Assembly (NCBI GenBank): GCA_010405405.1
Contig: MU004231.1
Span: forward strand, 4,018,884-4,082,883
DNA length: 64,000 bases
From: Microthyrium microscopicum
Lineage: Eukaryota; Ascomycota; Dothideomycetes; Microthyriales; Microthyriaceae
Reading direction: 5' to 3'
The notes below the pieces were generated by a model, which was given only the letters and a program-made list of their open reading frames with translations, was not told where the DNA came from and did not search any database. Positions 34,457 through 46,530 of this stretch are shown here, piece after piece; positions within the stretch are counted from its first letter, which is position 1, and every line of letters starts with the position of its first letter. A program made the translations under genes and the position numbers.

Positions 34457-35428
34457 TACATTGAGGTATCACATAAGATCTTCAGGCTGCAGGTAAAGCT
34501 CTTCCACTCTTGGGCAAGTAGTCTAACTATGGCTAATTGATATTGCCTCTTTCAGGACCAGATAAGTGAGCCGTTTTGACGACTAGCCATCGACGACGAT
34601 GGCTGCCATAATACATCTTGCAGAGTTATTGCTTCAATTCCCATTAGTGTATAGAACTTATATCAGATTACCGACCACGATGGTTTTTGAAGAAGTGACC
34701 TTATAAGAATTGTGACGGCAGCCATCGTACCCAATGGGAGCTTCATCCAGACGGCTCACTTATTTTGTCCCTCGAGGGACTGTGTAGAAGATTGCTTTTA
34801 ACCTTGCACACAATTCCCGCCTCAGATATTGGTCTAGACTTTAACTTTGGGAACCCGGAAAGCTGAAAAGACCTCGATATGCCTCGCCGAGAGTCATATT
34901 CTATATAAACTCTACGTTGACAAATACTGCTTATGGTTCTTAAACGATCCGAACAGCCAATGTCGAGCTCATCAACGATCGCGCCAAAAAGGTTTGACAG
35001 GATTACTACCTATCAAGCCGTCTAAGCCTCCTTGGGAGAAGAGTACGCCCACGAGGAGCCAGGATAGCTTCAAGTACATGCATAGCTCAAAAAGCCTCGG
35101 AGCACTTGGTTTATAAGCGATGATGAGAATCAAAAGATGTACTGGCATTTAATTTCCTCATCTGGTTATAAAGAACACAATAGTTCAGGCAAGGACGTCA
35201 CATGTGTCAAGAAAAATTGAAATCGATGTAGACAATAATAGTGTTTATATTAAACGGCATGCATCATACAATTACATCATACGCTCATGCCCGCCAAAAC
35301 ACCAAACGCAAAATAGCAAACTGGTATCAAGTACTAGTCATCATGGACATAACCAAACCACCATCCACCCTTCCATTCCTGGACATTCAGAAGCAGTCGT
35401 TTGCTTGTCCCATTGCACATTGATCCCT
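34457..35428. other. Intergenic with repeat copy
   Basis: Contains a short inverted pair around the words CGATGGCTGCCATAAT (34597-34612) and GACGGCAGCCATCG (about 34712), and copy B of the direct repeat. No gene recognised. Confidence 0.5.
34695..34790 (+). repeat. Diverged direct repeat, copy B
   Basis: Counterpart of 30788-30885, same orientation, 3.9 kb away on the other side of the STAND gene. It may be the leftover of a duplicated HET/STAND promoter or of a mobile element. Confidence 0.6.
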
Positions 35429-35983
35429 TTAGATGAATCGGCGACGACGGCGACCACCCTCTACATCTGCAGTGGTGGTAGTAGTAGCGTGACGCTTGTT
35501 GACCTTGTGGTACACATACATGCCCTGTACAACATTAGCATATTATTCTATGATTGGGAGTCATAATGAACTTACCAACAACGCACTCGCCAACCAAAAG
35601 ATAGCTGCCAAAAACGCAAACGCCTCATCCGCCTTCCACTGGTTGCACACACCAGAGTGCTCAAGACCGCTCCACTGGAACGCGCCACCACAGTCCATCT
35701 TGTGCAGCCAGTTGACGAGGACTGCAAACGCCGCGAACCACGCAGCGCTCATCAGCAGATCGAAGGGATAGTGCATGATCGCGGACGTGAATGGGAGCAG
35801 CCACAGGAGGGCCATGAGGGTGGAGATGACGGCGATGACTTCGACGTAGATGCTGCGGCCGAGTGGGTTGACGCCATATTTGTGGTGTTGGTAGAGGAAG
35901 TTGGCTGTGATGCCGAGAACGACGGCTCCGCAGACGAATTCTGCGAAGCGGAAGATCATGGAGAGGAGGCGGGACATGATCAT
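35429..35983 (-). CDS. MARVEL-domain membrane protein
   Basis: Two exons, 35983-35576 and 35524-35429, give 167 residues. Four hydrophobic segments (about residues 5-25, 45-67, 75-92 and 120-145), with a Cys-containing extracellular loop before the fourth (MDCGGAF...HSGVCNQW), match fungal MARVEL proteins such as the Nce102/Fhn1 class. These organise plasma-membrane domains (eisosomes) or non-classical secretion. The 51-nt intron has a GTAAGT donor, and splicing adds the cytoplasmic tail ending in GGRRRRFI, a basic end after a Thr-rich stretch. Which MARVEL subfamily it belongs to cannot be settled without alignment. Confidence 0.85.
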
Positions 35984-38900
35984 CTTGGCGGTGGGTTGGA
36001 TTAGTTTTGGTGTAAGTGGTTTGGTTTGGTTTGGATGGTGTAGAGGATGAGGCGAGGTTTCAGCCTTGTGGTGGAAAGATTATTAGATGGTGGGAAGGGT
36101 GTTGGGATTGAGAGTGACTATGGGTCAGGTTAAGTACTTGTTGAGCAAGTGAGTGTTTGGCAGATTGGGTGGACCTGCCACCAAGTATTGTGCCTCTCGT
36201 CATGGGCTGTTTTATGCAAAAACTTGATTCTGGTGCGAAACAAACCGATTGGGTTTCTGAAGAACGGGAGGCTGAGGCCACTTTTCCAACGTTGTGCCCT
36301 GGCATGCCTGGTCGAGCATGGCATGTGCTGTGCCTATACAAACTTTTTCCCTTCGTTGAACAGATGGCACGGGCTACCCATGACGTACAAATGTATATAA
36401 TCTATATTATTGGCCGAATGGTCTCAGTTACTGAGCTAGTTTGCTGTTTGGCGCCTGAGATGGTCAGATGTGGTGATGGCTTTTAGGTAAGTGGTAAAAA
36501 CCTGGTATACGCCACGCAAGTTGTCTAGATGCAAGGCTCAAAAGCTACAGCAAGAATAATTCCCCGACTCGACAGTGGCCATGTTTCAACTACTCACACG
36601 ACGTCTTGAGCCGCCTTCAGCCACCAACCACGCATCTCAAGATTCAAGCTAGGGAATCTGCTCTGCCAACTTAATCTTGCTGAGGCACGGTTGGAAACGG
36701 CGAGATCAGCGAGTCACAAGGTTTGCGACGCTGGTCTTGATTCTTAAAACTCATCTCGATCAATATCATGTTTTCAAGCATGCCGAAAGTAACTGCGCAA
36801 TCTGCCACTTGATTTTTCCATAACCTTTAGCATTATTGATGCAAGAACCACGACCATGACCTTGTCGTCATGAACTAATACTTTCAATAAAAGCCTGAAA
36901 TAATAAAAGGCAGGGCATGAAGTTAGACATGTGCATTGATATCAAGATGTGTTGTCCATTGTAAGTGACGTGGGTCAAGAATGCAAGGGGTGCCCGGTTT
37001 TAAAATTGTCAAATTCTGCTGTGACCAAGTGATCCAGTCGACCAAGTATTCTTTGATTTGCTCACAGCGCTTCTAAGAGGTCGGGCGTTTTTGACGTTTT
37101 GAGATATTGCAAAATGTTGTGGCCAGTACTTTCGTTGGGTCTTCCCGGATAATTTAATCAATTTATCGCGAATTCCAGATCGGGTGTTCGCGACTGCATC
37201 GAGCCAGTGAGAGTGGTGGCGGGTTCTCGCGATTTCAACCGTGTTTGGGTTGGCTGCAATTTCAATAATTCCCGGGCAAAGAGTAGTTCTATGATGACAC
37301 AAAACAAGGATAAAAATTGAGTAGACTCCAGATTTCGATACTCATTCCAAAGCCAGCCTTGCCAGCTTGCAAGAATGAGATGTTGTGGTGCCAATAATAT
37401 CTGCCCAGTTACAAGGAAGTTAGGAAGTCAGTCGCGTCCTGGCATCGGCTGGAGAAGCTTCAAGCAGCAAGCAGCTGCCAGGTTCCGTTGCCAGAATTTT
37501 CTTCAAGACTTGCACCGCCTGATCGGACGCGGTTGCTTGCGTGCATCTCCATCTTTCTTCGACCCAAGGGAGAGCGACTGCGTGACAATTCAGAGGAGCA
37601 GTGAAGAAGGATGTTACTGATGGTAAGTTTGTAGAGTACTGAAGGCACTCGCAATGTCTTAGATCTGTGGTGAAAAATGCCAGAAAACGGAGGTTTGAGA
37701 CGCTCGATATTGACGAACTCCAAAGCACACCGACTTTTAAAATAGTTTCGAGATTGATAATGACTTGAGTAGAAGGTGGACTTGATGTGAATGAACTTTG
37801 AAGAAGCTCGTCACGACGGAATGGCTCCGTACTGTCAGACGGAACGAGATCAAGATGTCTGGATCTGATAACTCGCATCTTATCAAATCAGATTATCAGC
37901 TGAAGATAATCAACGGATCTCCGGGAAGTTTTGAAGATAGAGGCGAAGTGGGGTTTTCAATGATCTTGATGATTTCGGTGCTTCAGGATCCCAGCCAATC
38001 GACAAAACAGATACTAACCTTGCCTGCATAATCACTCGTTGACGTGATGCCAGCGATTGAAGCAATTGAGGCAATATTGAATGAGGAGACCTTGGGGCAA
38101 CACCATGAGCACAAGAGTTCGTGATTAGAGATTCACCCCACAGTCCAAACTCTAATCAGTGGTGCGGCAAGCTCGCCGTTGCTGACAAGCGGACATCGGA
38201 GAGTGGAGCGTAGCGTACCGCATTTCAAAGACGGCAATCTCCAACCGACCATTGGAAGACATGAATAATGCCTCCAAGGATTGATAAATATTTGGTCGAT
38301 ATTTCGCAATTCTGCCAGCATCTACTTGACCATCAATTGTCAGCGAAAATCGGCCTCCACAAACACTTCAAAAGACTTCACTCGCCTGATATCGGAACAC
38401 GTCCAATTTATATTGAAAGAAGAGACAAGTCAATAATTGCTAGAAAAGGAGGCAAGAGAGTCACTTGGGCCTTAGACCGACTTTTTCCGCGCCGGTGCCA
38501 TCTCAAGGAAGGAGCAAACACCGATTCTACGCGCGCCTGCCATTTCCACGGCGCTCAGCACGGCAGTAGCTACCCACAATCACTGATCGCCATCCAGAAC
38601 TCCATCATCCTCTCCAATTCTCCATCTCCATCTCTGACCACTTTACATTCACCTACGCCTCCTTCTGCTCATACTGGCATCTACAACTTTATTACACGCG
38701 CTAACTCTGTCAATTGCGTGTATTCATCCCAGGGGCACCGCTTCTTTAGCCAAAACGCGCTTTCCAACCTCGTCGCGTCTTACAAGGCGAAGGACCTGCA
38801 TCACCATCTGATTAGATCCCCAGCCGAGGATATCAAGGGTATGTCATTATTTGCCCCATTGACTCTCATATCTATGATCCCGAGGACACTGTCAAACATT

Positions 38901-39124
38901 GACTGCCCTGTCCACCACATTGTTTCCATGCCGTTTCCTTACCGATGATCGGGTTAAATGAAACTCTAAACTTTGTTTCTTTGCTAACTGCGTCCCGCAC
39001 TACAGCGCACCTCATTTTTTCACAAAGGCGACCTCGCCTCTTGCGAGCTCTCTACCATCTCCCTCTCCACCAAACGAGACCGATCCATACTCGACCCCGA
39101 TTACTTAGTCAACACTCCAAGAGT
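35984..39124. other. Long intergenic region with probable 5' UTR intron of the reductase gene
   Basis: No conserved gene between 35984 and about 38260. A clear donor (GTATGT at 38839) and acceptor (CTACAG ending at 39005, branch site GCTAAC) suggest a 167-nt intron in the leader of the downstream gene. The frame 38268-38838 is open and would splice in frame with the next gene, adding about 230 residues. The sequence is pyrimidine-rich and not family-like, so I treat it as leader. Confidence 0.5.
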
Positions 39125-41144
39125 ATGATTAGCCAACATGATATCATTCCTGGGGCAGCTTCTGCCCAGAATGAGACTGATTGCTCCGACATGATCCCTT
39201 CCGAACCCTCAAGCACAGCTCCCGAACACGCGATTATGCGTCAATATCTCTCAATTGACCCCTCCGCCAAACACCAGCCATCCCCTCGATCATCACGCGA
39301 TAGCCTCGTTCCCTCTTATCAGTCGAGCACTCTGGAATCGCCCACAACTCCCCATACCGAACCACAATCAGACGAAGAACTCGACAATGTCTCAAGCCTA
39401 GCTATTGCTACTGTCGAGCACGAGAATGGCAAGCCTCGCCGAGCTAGTACAAGTCTGGTCACTCAAAATCGCGATGATCTTACGAAGATACTAGGTGATC
39501 CTGAGGCTGGCACAACATTATTACAAAAGCTTTGCTGCGGTGGAGGCTGTTGTTTAGCAAAACCAAACATCGATCTGGCCTTGTCCACCTCGTTCAATGA
39601 TCCAATTATTCCTTGCCCGGAAAATAAAGCTTTCAAAAGCTTAAAACTCAACTTGGGTGAATTATCCCTGGATACAGAACTTACATCCATCGCTCCTCTT
39701 CCTGAACAGACTGTTTCACTGGAAGCTTTAGCATCACAGACCTCTTGGGTCAAGCCCAAGCCTTCCTCGACGTTCCTCGCGCAACCTCCATCCTTCGTTC
39801 AACCACACCCTCCTTATCAAGTATACTCTGCGCCGATCTTCAATGCTAGAGAATTGACCAAGTCGGATGCTGAAAAGAGAACATTCCACTTTGACATTGA
39901 TGTCACGGACTATCCTGTTGAGAGCGGTGTGGATTTCAAGGTTGGAGGAGCAGTTGGTGTTTGCCCCCCGAACGACGATGGAGTAGTTGACGACATTTTC
40001 GATAGACTTGGCATACCAAAGTTTCTCAGAGATAAACCTTTCACTGTGCGAACAACCGGTGGACGATGGCCAACTATCTGGGGAGAAGAACAAGCCCGGG
40101 AACTCACTGCTACACGTCGTGAACTGCTCACATGGTGCTGTGATGTTCAAGGGACACCGCCTACAAAACAACTCCTCCGCGTTCTGGCCGAGCATGCCAG
40201 CGATCCAAGCGAAAAGAAGATCCTTACATATCTTGTGTCATCTGAAGGACAAGGAGCATTTTGCGACCTTCGGACCGGCCCATATATAACCCTTCCCCAA
40301 CTTCTTCACGCATTCCCATCATCTCAGCCTCCCCTTGACATTCTTCTTACCTGTCTCAAACAACTCATGCCCCGCTTCTACTCTCTTTCCAACGATCCTC
40401 ACGTATCATCCTCCCGGGAAGGTCTCTCTGGCCGTCGTCTCATTGAAATGGCTGTAACCATCCACGAAATGGATGACTGGCGAAACGGCACGCGAACTGG
40501 AATTGGCAGTGGCTACATGGAACGCGTCGCCAAGGCTTTCATCGCCCAGCAAGCCGCAAACCCCGACGCAACACCCAATCTTCATATTCCTCTATTCCGT
40601 GGTCTTATGGCAAATCCTCTTTCACGCGAATTTATCACCGATGGCCCCATGCTTCTCATCGGTGCCGGCGTCGGCATAGCTCCTTTCCGTGGTTTCATTC
40701 TTAACCGCTTCAAGAACGCCAACTGCGCCAACAAGGTCTGGCTACTTCAAGGCATCCGCGATAGCTCCAAAGACGAGCTATACTCGGGCGAGCTTGGTAA
40801 TGAAGAATCACAAATCAAGCGCGTGGTTCAAAGCCGCAAAGCAGATCCTAACATGGGCGAAGCAAAGTACGTGCAAGAAGAAGTGGTGCATCAAGCAGAC
40901 ATTGTTTGGTTCGTGGCCAACGCTGTCGATGGACGTGTCTTTGTCTGTGGCTCCAGCGAGGGTATGGGCGAAGGCGTCCACGAGGCATTGGTGCAAGTAG
41001 CCATGCAAAAGGGTGGTCTAGACGTGGAGCAGGCCGAGGCATATTGGGCTTCGAAGAGGGAGGGTGGGCAGTATATTGCTGTAAGTTTTCTTTTACTCCA
41101 CTCCTATGCTTCAAGTACTAATTATTATTCAGGAAGTGTGGTAA
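39125..41144 (+). CDS. FAD/NADPH oxidoreductase of the cytochrome-P450-reductase type without an FMN domain
   Basis: Two exons, 39125-41080 and 41133-41144, encode 655 residues; the second codes only EVW and the stop. The C-terminal two thirds resemble diflavin reductases. MPRFYSLSND (about 417) is the RxYS FAD motif, IGAGVGIAPFRGFI (about 512) the NADPH pyrophosphate loop, VFVCGSSEGMGEG follows, and the protein ends YIAEVW with the aromatic Trp that stacks on FAD. The N-terminal 220 residues are Ser/Pro-rich with a Cys patch (LCCGGGCC) and contain no flavodoxin domain. The protein should therefore pass electrons from NADPH via FAD to a separate acceptor, not yet identifiable. The start was chosen at 39125 because the upstream sequence looks like leader. 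Confidence 0.85.
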
Positions 41145-42926
41145 TACCACGCATTGATGACTTTGCGTTTACTCAATTGATTTTCTGAGCTTGTATCGCA
41201 TTTGAACCGGAGCATTGGGGGCAGCGATCTTTTTTTCCCTTCATATACAAAGAAACGACGGTTTGAATTGGCGCGTCTTGCGCAAAAGCGAATATACATA
41301 CACGGGTTTCACAACTATACTTTGGATGTTCCTCCACAGGACTGGAAGGCGTTTTTGTCGATATACAGGATGATTGATGATTTGCTTGATACGGGCAGTA
41401 GCTAGATTATTACATTGCTGCATAGATGATGATCTGAGTTGTTTCTCGTTTATTCCGTGACGTGCTCGCCTGTTGATAGTTCGTGGTGTCGGTCCGAATG
41501 GGTTGGCCTTGACGGCCTGATGTGTTTTTAGTGTGGAAGGTTGGGCCTTGATGTGTTGGTGCTCAATGTCAATGATAATTGCTTTTTCGGATGGCTGCCA
41601 CAAGGCTGAAAATGCATAAAACATATCAAGAACTTTTGATGTCTACACATGCCTTACGACGATCAAGAATTGAAAAGAGAGGTTGTATCTCCAATCATGC
41701 TTTCTGTTATGGAACAAAATCTCGAGTCATTTCAGCTTCTCCCCAGGTACCACAGGAGTTCAGATTTTATACCCGTTCAATCCATTGGAGAATAAGAGCA
41801 TGGCAAGCAGGGGTGCCACGATATATCAAATTGGTGTAACTTTACCTTTTGACTAGTAACATAGTATCATGCACGTCTTAAGGCTTTGGTACTTGGCTGT
41901 CACTAGTATTTATGGATGGTGATAGTTGACTTGTATCAATATTACTATTGGGTAGATGAGGCAAGTCTAGACGAAAATCAATTACTCACTTTGAACTTTG
42001 GTGGGTAGCGACTGGAGTCCTAATATGTAAACCTGCAAGACATCAGCTGAGTCTTTCCTCGAATAACTACTTTTGGATATAACCAACTGCAGGATATAGG
42101 AGCCATGTTTCTCTTGGTTACTCAGACTTCCTCTTTCTCTCTGTTGTTGTCGTACTTGCTTTCCTACTTGGGATATACCAACGGTGTTTAGGCGATTGAG
42201 TCTAGCAGTAGGTCGGTACCGTACTTGTCGACATCCGCCATCTCTTTGCCGTAACCTCACACTACTCTACTCTACTCCTCCTTTTTCCTACCATGAGTTT
42301 TGCATTCAAACTTTGGAACATCTTCTCATTCTTCGCGGTTTTATCCATCTCTGCTCTTCTCCATCCCCTACTACACCTATCATCCAAGTCAAAAGTTCAC
42401 TGATCCAACATTGAACTGCACGAACCCTGTCTATCCTACGGTTCCTGCAACCTGCACGTTGTCTGCAGCATCAAAGATCAATTCGACCAAACAACGGGCC
42501 CGTTATCAGCCGCTAAACATATTCAATCCAGGTCTAATCCTTGCTCCAAGCTCCAGAGTCCAGACTCGATTGAACCTCTCCAAAGACCTCCACGATAGTT
42601 AAGAATCGCTCAGGTAATCCGCCATCCGCCCCATTGGCTCACACCCGAACAAATCATCAACATCTCAGCCTCGTAGAGCAGCACGCGACCTCGTACTCCG
42701 CCAATTCCGTCTACTCTAAACAATTTCTTCTGATCTCAAGACCACTTCACCACCCATTATCCAAAGGCGGTCAATAAACACATACATCCTGCAACCTGCA
42801 GTTCCTGCACATCTCCCATCACGCTAATCGGCGTCGTTCCCGTCGATCCGTCAACCTTGCAGCAGCCGCACACAATCTCCTATAAACCCAGTATAAAAGG
42901 GTCCTCACCCCACCACCCCACAACAG
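41145..42926. other. Intergenic
   Basis: 1.8 kb with short frames only. The last 400 bases are CA- and pyrimidine-rich, as in a leader or promoter of the next gene. Nothing else recognised. Confidence 0.55.
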
Positions 42927-44660
42927 ATGAAGGGCCTCTTCCGACGCGGCAACAAACACTCCCCCAACAACCCCTCCACACCCTCAAACACCCCAACACC
43001 ATCATCAAACAACCCATCCGATCCACGCACAGTATTCCCATCTTCTCGCTCCAATAGCGGTGGTAGCGCCAGCTCCGGCGGCGGACACTTGGGATTCGCT
43101 CATCGAGGCCGTAGCAACATGGCAGCAGTGCAGAACGTTGAAGACAACGATGATGGTCCGCTGCCAACGTGTCCAGATCCACATGTTGATCCGGCAGGCT
43201 ATTTGCGGAGTATTCAGGCGGTAAGGGAGCGGTGTGGGGTTGTGTTTGACAAGGCGAGGAGGAATGAGTTGAGGCATTTTGAGGTGGATTGGTCTAAGTT
43301 TGACGAGACCTCTAAGTGGGTGGAGAAGATTATTAGAGTGAGTTGATCTATTGGCAAGGGTTGTGGGATGGTGTGGCTAATGGGTGTGATTGTTGTAGAG
43401 AGACTTTCAGGGCGATTATTCAAAGATTCCTCCGCATGGTCGATGGCAGCACTTTGAGGTTGGTGGTAGACCGAGAGTGGGTCAGCTTATTTCGACTTGG
43501 CCGAATTCGATTGTCGATGTTCAGGAGCAGACGAGACGGCTGATTGACCTATTTATGGTTTCTGTGCTGTTGGATGCTGGTGCGGGCACGCAGTGGAGCT
43601 ATAGGAGCAAGGAGAATGGCCGGTTGTATAATCGCTCAGAGGGCCTGGCTGTTGCGAGTATCGAGATGTTCAAGGCTGGCGCATTTAGCTCTGATCCGGT
43701 GGAGAAATGCCAGGTCGATGCCGAAGGCTTGAAACAGTTGACAGTTCAGTATTTGGGCAAAGGGCTACAAGTCTCTGAACACAATCCAATTGAAGGACTC
43801 GAAGGCCGGACAGGTCTTCTTCAACGATTAGGAGACGCCCTCGCAATCAACCCCGAAATGTTTGGAGCCACAGCCCGCCCAGGAAACATGCTCGGTGGGT
43901 AATCTCAACGCTTTCTTCGCACATAGCTAACTTATACAGACTACCTCCTCGCCCATCCCACCACCGAAGCATCCGGCGGCCCCGTCATTCAAGTAACAAC
44001 TCTCTGGGACGTCCTAATGACCGGCCTCGCACCAATCTGGCCCGCCAGCCGACACACCATCAACAACATCCCCCTCGGCGACTGCTGGCCCTGCACCACC
44101 ATGCCCAGCACTCCCGATTGGGCCAACTTCGTCCCCTTCCACAAACTCACGCAATGGCTCGCCTACAGCCTAATGGGCCCCATGGAACGTCTAATGGGTG
44201 CCCGATTCCGCAATATCAAACTCATGACTGGCTTGCCCGAGTATCGCAATGGTGGCTTGCTGATTGACACGGGACTACTGACGCTCAAAGAGGCGGATCG
44301 GAAAGTGGGTGAGAGACAGTACCATGAGCATATGAAGGCACGGGGTGTAGAGAGTATGGAGGTTGTGCCGGCTTTTGAACCGAGTGATGATGTTGTTGTT
44401 GAGTGGCGGGCTGTTACGGTAGGGTTCTTGGATGAGATTGCGAAGAGTGTTAATGAGCGGTTGGGTTTGACGGGGAAGAGTGCGTTGAGTTTGGCACAGG
44501 TGCTTGAGGCGGGTACTTGGAAGGTGAGTTTTGCTGAATGTTTGGAATGTATGATGAATTGCTAATGGTCTTGTAGGGCGGTCGTGAGATTGCGGCGGTT
44601 TCGAGACCGAATACGAAAGAGCCGCCTATTATGATCATATCGGATGGAACGGTCTTCTGA
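42927..44660 (+). CDS. urc4: DUF1688 protein, uracil catabolism protein URC4/Urg3
   Basis: Four exons (42927-43337, 43399-43894, 43940-44523, 44577-44660) encode 524 residues. Splicing restores IIRRDF, IPPHGRWQHFEVGGR and GNMLGDYLLAHP, all strongly conserved in DUF1688. IPLGDCWPC and LPEYRNGGLLIDTGLL follow later, and the end is IMIISDGTVF. URC4 is one of the genes of the fungal URC pathway, which degrades uracil through a ribosylated intermediate; its chemical role is not established. The first 60 residues are a Ser/Pro/Asn-rich extension. No other URC gene (URC1, URC6) is seen nearby. All introns are 45-61 nt with clear donors. Confidence 0.93.
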
Positions 44661-44992
44661 TTCGAGATCTCGTATCCTTATGCAAAAGCCCAGAGCTGAC
44701 TCTGGCAATGTCCTCCGGAATCGACAGATTGAGCGCTCATACGCTGGGGCACTGGCTTCATCATTATACTCCTTCCAATACCTCTATCAAAAGCCGGCCC
44801 GGTACCACCAACTATACCACTTGTTCAATCTTTCCCTCTGGAGTCCGATTCCCCTCTATTATATCTTAGACCACGACAAATCACATGATTACCCCTTAAT
44901 GTATGATATCACTCATAACCAAAAATAAAAAGGTATCATCAAATCATCAAATCGCTAACATCCAAGAACCTACTTTGACTGTCCATACATTG

Positions 44993-45726
44993 CTAATACA
45001 TCCCCGGTATCAACTGCCACCTCGTACTCTGGCAATACTTCTTCCACAGCTCCCCATACTTCTCATCACAATACCCTTCCAACCCAGGCATCGCATTAGT
45101 CACGATATTACTCACATACATACCCCCCGCCAAAACCGCATACACCGGTCCCCCCAACGCCATCCCATACCCTATACCAAACAACACATTGGCCGTTTAA
45201 TTCACATGTCTCGTCATCGCCCAGAAACCACTCGTGCACAGCTTCCCCTCATTTTCCGGCTTCCTCTTGAACGTATGGCGCTGTATCTCCGCCGCAATCT
45301 CAAGCCCTACGGACGCATAGAAAATACTCGCTCCTACATAAAACAGCTTCTCATTCCAGAACGGATTCGACGCTCCTGCGCTGTGCTGGTCGCTTCGTAT
45401 AGAAAATCTGCGAGTATCGCGAATGTTGCGAAGGGGAGTGTCATGGGCTCGCGCATTAGGCTGTTGAACCAGAGGATATGTTTTGCGGATAGCACGGCGG
45501 GCAGTGGCGCGACGAGGAAGGGGAGGCGGGGGTAGGTATGTCCGAGGACGCTGAGTGTTGCTGGTGTGCCGAGGGGGATGGGCGGGACGTTGAGGTGTTG
45601 GAGTGGTGGGCGGGTGGGAGGAGGTATTGGAGGGGCTGGTGAGGAAGCGGCCGGTGTTGAAGAGGAGGGTGGGGAGGAGGGGGTGTGGGCGTAGATGCCT
45701 CGCTGGACTGAGACGTCGGCGGGCAT
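44993..45726 (-). pseudogene. Broken DUF1295 / steroid-reductase-like membrane protein gene
   Basis: On the minus strand, three colinear blocks fit one family. MREPMTLPFATFAILADFLY lies in one frame. NPFWNEKLFYVGASIFYASV through GFWAMTRHVN lies in another. TANVLFGIGYGMALGG through WQLIPGMY follows after an in-frame stop. The RHVN(Y)TAN motif and the C-terminal pattern are those of DUF1295-type multispanning membrane proteins. The breaks are one frameshift near 45375-45415, with no splice sites available to explain it, and one stop codon at 45197-45199 where the family has Tyr. The ATG at 45726 may be the original start; a Pro/Ser-rich stretch follows it. An assembly or read error is possible but would have to occur twice. 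The gene sits 650 bp from a RIP-affected element. Confidence 0.7.
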
Positions 45727-46374
45727 TTTGGCGGTTTGGATGCTGAGGGGGAGATAGGGTGGTGGTGGGTTGTAGAGTGGGAGTCGGGTTGATATATTGA
45801 TGGATGTTGTGAGGCATAAGGGACTTGAGCTGACGTGAGAGCGCAAGTGGACTAAGGGGAGATTGATTGGACTTTATGGTCTTTGCCTTATTGATTGTTT
45901 TATCTTTAATTCTCTCTGATATAGCTTTCCTACTTCTAATACTTTTAAGGTCGAGGTATTTTGGGTTGACAAGTGAGAATATCATTATCGTTGTGATAAC
46001 TGGCGTCCCAATATCGATCCGGAGCAACATTATTGCTACAATCAGAGAAAGAGTTGCGAGCATGGCAAACATGAACGACCATTTGTTCTAGTTCTTGTTT
46101 GTATATATTCACTAAGTTATCAAAGGTCTTAAGAATTTTCAATGTCGGTTCATTTCGCTCAGCTCCCAGTCAATAACGAAACAGTCGGAGTTGAAAATGC
46201 TCGGACTAATCTGAATGATGTCAACTTTTTTTGCAGAATCACATATAGTACTGAAAAGGATTGATTCAATTTCTACTTGGACCAAAATCTCTAGAAAACA
46301 AACTTGTTCGATTGGTTTCTAGTTCTTGAAAATGCTGTGACAAATCAAAACTGGCTAGGGTGGACTTGACTTTC
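45727..46374. other. Intergenic, left flank of the LTR element
   Basis: Upstream region of the broken gene, up to the target site CTTTC (46370-46374) of the LTR element. No gene recognised. Confidence 0.5.
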
Positions 46375-46530
46375 TGTTAGAAGGTGATCCAAAAGGGACA
46401 AAGCTTTTGGGTGGTAGAAGATAATATTAAAACGGACAAGTCCTTAATCTAAGGGTGTGGGAAGTATTTATTACTTATATAATTTGTACTAAGTTAGTAT
46501 TTTCTTAATATTAAATAATATTTTTTAATA
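46375..46530 (-). repeat. LTR, left copy (3' LTR of minus-strand element)
   Basis: 156 bp, colinear with 56545-56700. By eye about 23 differences, all transitions, as RIP would give. This copy is the more AT-rich one. Confidence 0.85.

Noticed and set aside
37420-37878. Minus-strand frame of 152 codons
   Set aside because: Low-complexity Ser/Thr/Leu composition, no recognisable family, and overlapping frames on the other strand.
38268-38838. Possible N-terminal exon of the FAD/NADPH reductase
   Set aside because: It splices in frame, but the sequence is pyrimidine-rich and unlike protein, so it is kept as leader with the alternative noted.
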